Shown here: piece by piece, positions 62,316-64,000 of the stretch
Layout of the letters: every line of letters begins with the position of its first letter
Numbering within the stretch: position 1 is the stretch's first letter
NCBI GenBank assembly: GCA_963819885.1
Contig: CAWFXV010000022.1
Location: 124,001 to 188,000, forward strand
Direction of reading: 5' to 3'
DNA from: JACVRX01 sp963819885
GTDB taxonomy: Bacteria > Actinomycetota > Actinomycetes > Jiangellales > Jiangellaceae
Length of the DNA: 64,000 nt
Made by a program: the position numbers and the translations under genes
Notes under the pieces: generated by a model
What the model saw: only the letters and a program-made list of their open reading frames with translations
Database searches by the model: none
Told to the model about the DNA's origin: nothing

Positions 62316-64000
62316 GTGCGTGAGCGGCCCGGTCGGCTCCCGCTCGTCGGGCGGGACGACGATCTAGCGGTCTTCGCCCGCTGGGTCGCCGAGGCGCGCG
62401 ATGGTGCGATCCTCGGTTTGCTTGGCGGCGATGCCGGAATGGGGAAGAGCCGGCTGGTCGGCGAACACGTCGCCCGGTCTGCTGCCGGCGGCGATGCTCT
62501 GGTTCTCGTCGGCGGGTGCCTGGACCTGAGCGCTGGCGGAGTACCGTTCGCCGCGTTCACCGAGGCCTTCGGTAGCTTGCGGAGGACGGATCTGCCGGCC
62601 ACCGCAGTCGGCGGACCGGAGCTGGCCATGTTGGTTCCCGGGCTGGTTCCCGAACTGGCTCCAGGCTGGCCGCCCGAACCGGCTGCGCCAACCTCGGTCG
62701 AGTCGCCGTTTCAGCAGACGCGATTGTTCGTCGGTGTACGCCGCCTCCTCGAAGGCGTGGCCGAGAACCGCCCGGTGGTCCTGGTGCTCGAAGACTTGCA
62801 TTGGGCGGATGCGTCGACCCGAGACCTGTTGGCCTACCTGGTCAAAACCACGGAGCAGCCGGGGGTGCTCGTCGTGGGCACCTATCGTGGTGACGACCTG
62901 CACCGTCGCCACCCGTTCCGGGCGCTGCTCGCCGAGCTCGTCCGCTGGCCACGGGTACGCCACCATGTGCTCGAACCGCTGGCCGAGTCGTCGGCTCGTG
63001 AGCTGGCGGCCGAGCTGATGGGTCCGGCGCCATCCCGGGTCGTGGACAGGCTGGTGGCGCGGTCCGGTGGCAACCCGTTCGCGGTCGAGGTGCTGGCGGC
63101 CGCGCACCAGGCTGGGGCTACCGGCCTGCCGGCGGAGATCGGCGATGTGCTGGTGACCCATCTCAGCGACTTGTCCGACCCGGTCATGGATCTGCTGCGA
63201 GCGCTTGCCGTGGTGGGCCGGCCGACTTCGCCGGAGTTGCTGACCGCCCTCGCCGGCTCCTCCGAGGAGGAGGTCGAGGCCGCGATGTCGGCGGCGATCG
63301 AGGCGCAGCAGGTCATCGTGGACGCCGATGACCGTTATGCGTTCCGGCATGCCTTGCTGGCCGAGGCCGTGCACGGGACGACGCTGCCGGGTCAGCGTCG
63401 TCGACTGCACCGCCGACTGGCCGAGATCCTGTCGCAGCATCCCAACCACGGCGTTCGCGGCGGTGCGAAGGTCGAGCTGGCCTCCCATTGGCGGGCCGCC
63501 GGCGATCCGGTGCGCGGCCTCGCCGCGGCGATGGAAGCCATCGACGAAGCCACCGCCATGCACGCATATCCGGAGGTCGTGGAGTTTGCCGAACACGCAT
63601 TGGAATTGTGGCCTGACGTCGACGATCCCGAGACGTTGACCGGGCAGAGTCGGATCGGCCTGCTTCGGCTGGCAGCAGAGGCCGCATATTTCGGCGGCGA
63701 CTTCCATAAGGCGGAGCGGTTCGTCACCGCGGCGCTGGCGCTCGTCGACGAGAAGACCGACCCGGTTCTGGCCGGACGCCTGACCGAGCGCGTGGGTCGG
63801 TTCCGCTGGGTATCAGGGCAACCGGCCGAGCGCACCGAGCAGGCGTATCGGCGGGCGGTCGAGCTGATTCCCGCTGTGCCCGCGACATCTGACCGGGCCC
63901 AAGTGCTGGCGTCGCTGGGCCAGTTCATGATGCTGCGGCTGCGCCTGGACGAAGCGGTGGACTGGTGCCAGCAGGCCATCGAGATGGCGCGCGATATCGG
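62316..64000 (+). CDS. Large AAA ATPase / LuxR-type (LAL) transcriptional regulator, partial
   Basis: An uninterrupted 561-codon frame running off the window's right end. It starts VRERPGRLPLVGRDDDLAVF, has Walker A GGDAGMGKSRLV near residue 45, Walker B VVLVLEDLHWADAST near 155, GTYRGDDLHRRHPFRALLAE and RSGGNPFAVEVLAA, the STAND/MalT-like ATPase pattern of LuxR-type regulators, followed by TPR-like repeats (EQAYRRAVELIPAVP, DEAVDWCQQAIEMAR). A C-terminal LuxR helix-turn-helix is expected beyond the window. GTG at 62316 is preceded by AAGGGA; an in-frame GTG at 62286 is possible. Confidence 0.88.
   Translation, partial: MRERPGRLPLVGRDDDLAVFARWVAEARDGAILGLLGGDAGMGKSRLVGEHVARSAAGGDALVLVGGCLDLSAGGVPFAAFTEAFGSLRRTDLPATAVGGPELAMLVPGLVPELAPGWPPEPAAPTSVESPFQQTRLFVGVRRLLEGVAENRPVVLVLEDLHWADASTRDLLAYLVKTTEQPGVLVVGTYRGDDLHRRHPFRALLAELVRWPRVRHHVLEPLAESSARELAAELMGPAPSRVVDRLVARSGGNPFAVEVLAAAHQAGATGLPAEIGDVLVTHLSDLSDPVMDLLRALAVVGRPTSPELLTALAGSSEEEVEAAMSAAIEAQQVIVDADDRYAFRHALLAEAVHGTTLPGQRRRLHRRLAEILSQHPNHGVRGGAKVELASHWRAAGDPVRGLAAAMEAIDEATAMHAYPEVVEFAEHALELWPDVDDPETLTGQSRIGLLRLAAEAAYFGGDFHKAERFVTAALALVDEKTDPVLAGRLTERVGRFRWVSGQPAERTEQAYRRAVELIPAVPATSDRAQVLASLGQFMMLRLRLDEAVDWCQQAIEMARDI

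Noticed and set aside
62364..63707. 447-codon minus-strand frame at the right end
   Set aside because: Opposite an open plus frame with Walker A and B motifs of a LuxR-type ATPase; the minus frame has none.

Overview
The window is high-GC DNA from an actinobacterial chromosome at the replication-origin region. The order rpmH(-), dnaA, dnaN, gnd, recF, dciA (DUF721), gyrB, gyrA, DUF3566, tRNA-Ile is the standard actinobacterial origin neighbourhood. With the fhaA-fhaB-pstP-rodA-pbpA-pknA-pknB cell-wall signalling operon, crgA, a DLW-39 small protein and many GTG starts, this rules out other phyla. The gnd position and accessory gene content resemble Propionibacteriales/Jiangellales-type genomes, but I cannot name a genus from sequence alone.

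Layout. 1-12.6 kb: origin and replication core; DnaA boxes lie both before dnaA and, more densely, between dnaA and dnaN (likely oriC). 12.6-20.6 kb: tRNA-Ile and tRNA-Ala, usually adjacent in this neighbourhood, are separated by about 7.9 kb holding a GNAT enzyme, a tyrosine phosphatase, an aldo/keto reductase, an ECF42-type sigma factor with its DGPF/YCII partner, DLW-39, a PHP-domain protein and a lipoprotein. 20.6-34.6 kb: metabolic and accessory genes: a GH63-like glucosidase, a frameshifted DUF2254 membrane protein, an exonuclease/endonuclease/phosphatase protein, a GbsR/MarR regulator divergent from an ABC exporter, an SDR plus QueA-like pair behind a MerR/SoxR-like promoter, an epimerase, an MpaB-family oxygenase and a dodecin. 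34.7-46.9 kb: conserved cell-division block (ppiA, rhomboid, crgA, DUF881, trpG/pabA) converging on the Ser/Thr kinase-phosphatase-PBP-RodA-FHA operon. 47.1-64 kb: tRNA-Leu, a VOC protein, small and decayed genes, eis, an AlaA-like aminotransferase, the ada-alkA/ogt alkylation-repair pair, a fused hydantoinase/5-oxoprolinase, EcsC, aat, an Fpg-type glycosylase, an aldo/keto reductase and the start of a LuxR-type ATPase regulator cut by the window edge.

Most of the window is ordinary core genome, and no phage, insertion sequence, CRISPR array or defence island was seen. The items most worth a second look are: pknB ending inside its fourth PASTA repeat, with the rest of that repeat still readable downstream; a 114-bp inverted-repeat element forming the abnormal C-terminus of the convergent trpG/pabA; a PknA catalytic loop reading HRDLT rather than HRDLK/HRDVK; a valine at the quinolone-contact position of GyrA; a SoxR-like dyad driving an apparently leaderless SDR/QueA-like operon; DnaA-box clusters far from oriC; and dispersed palindromic repeats.
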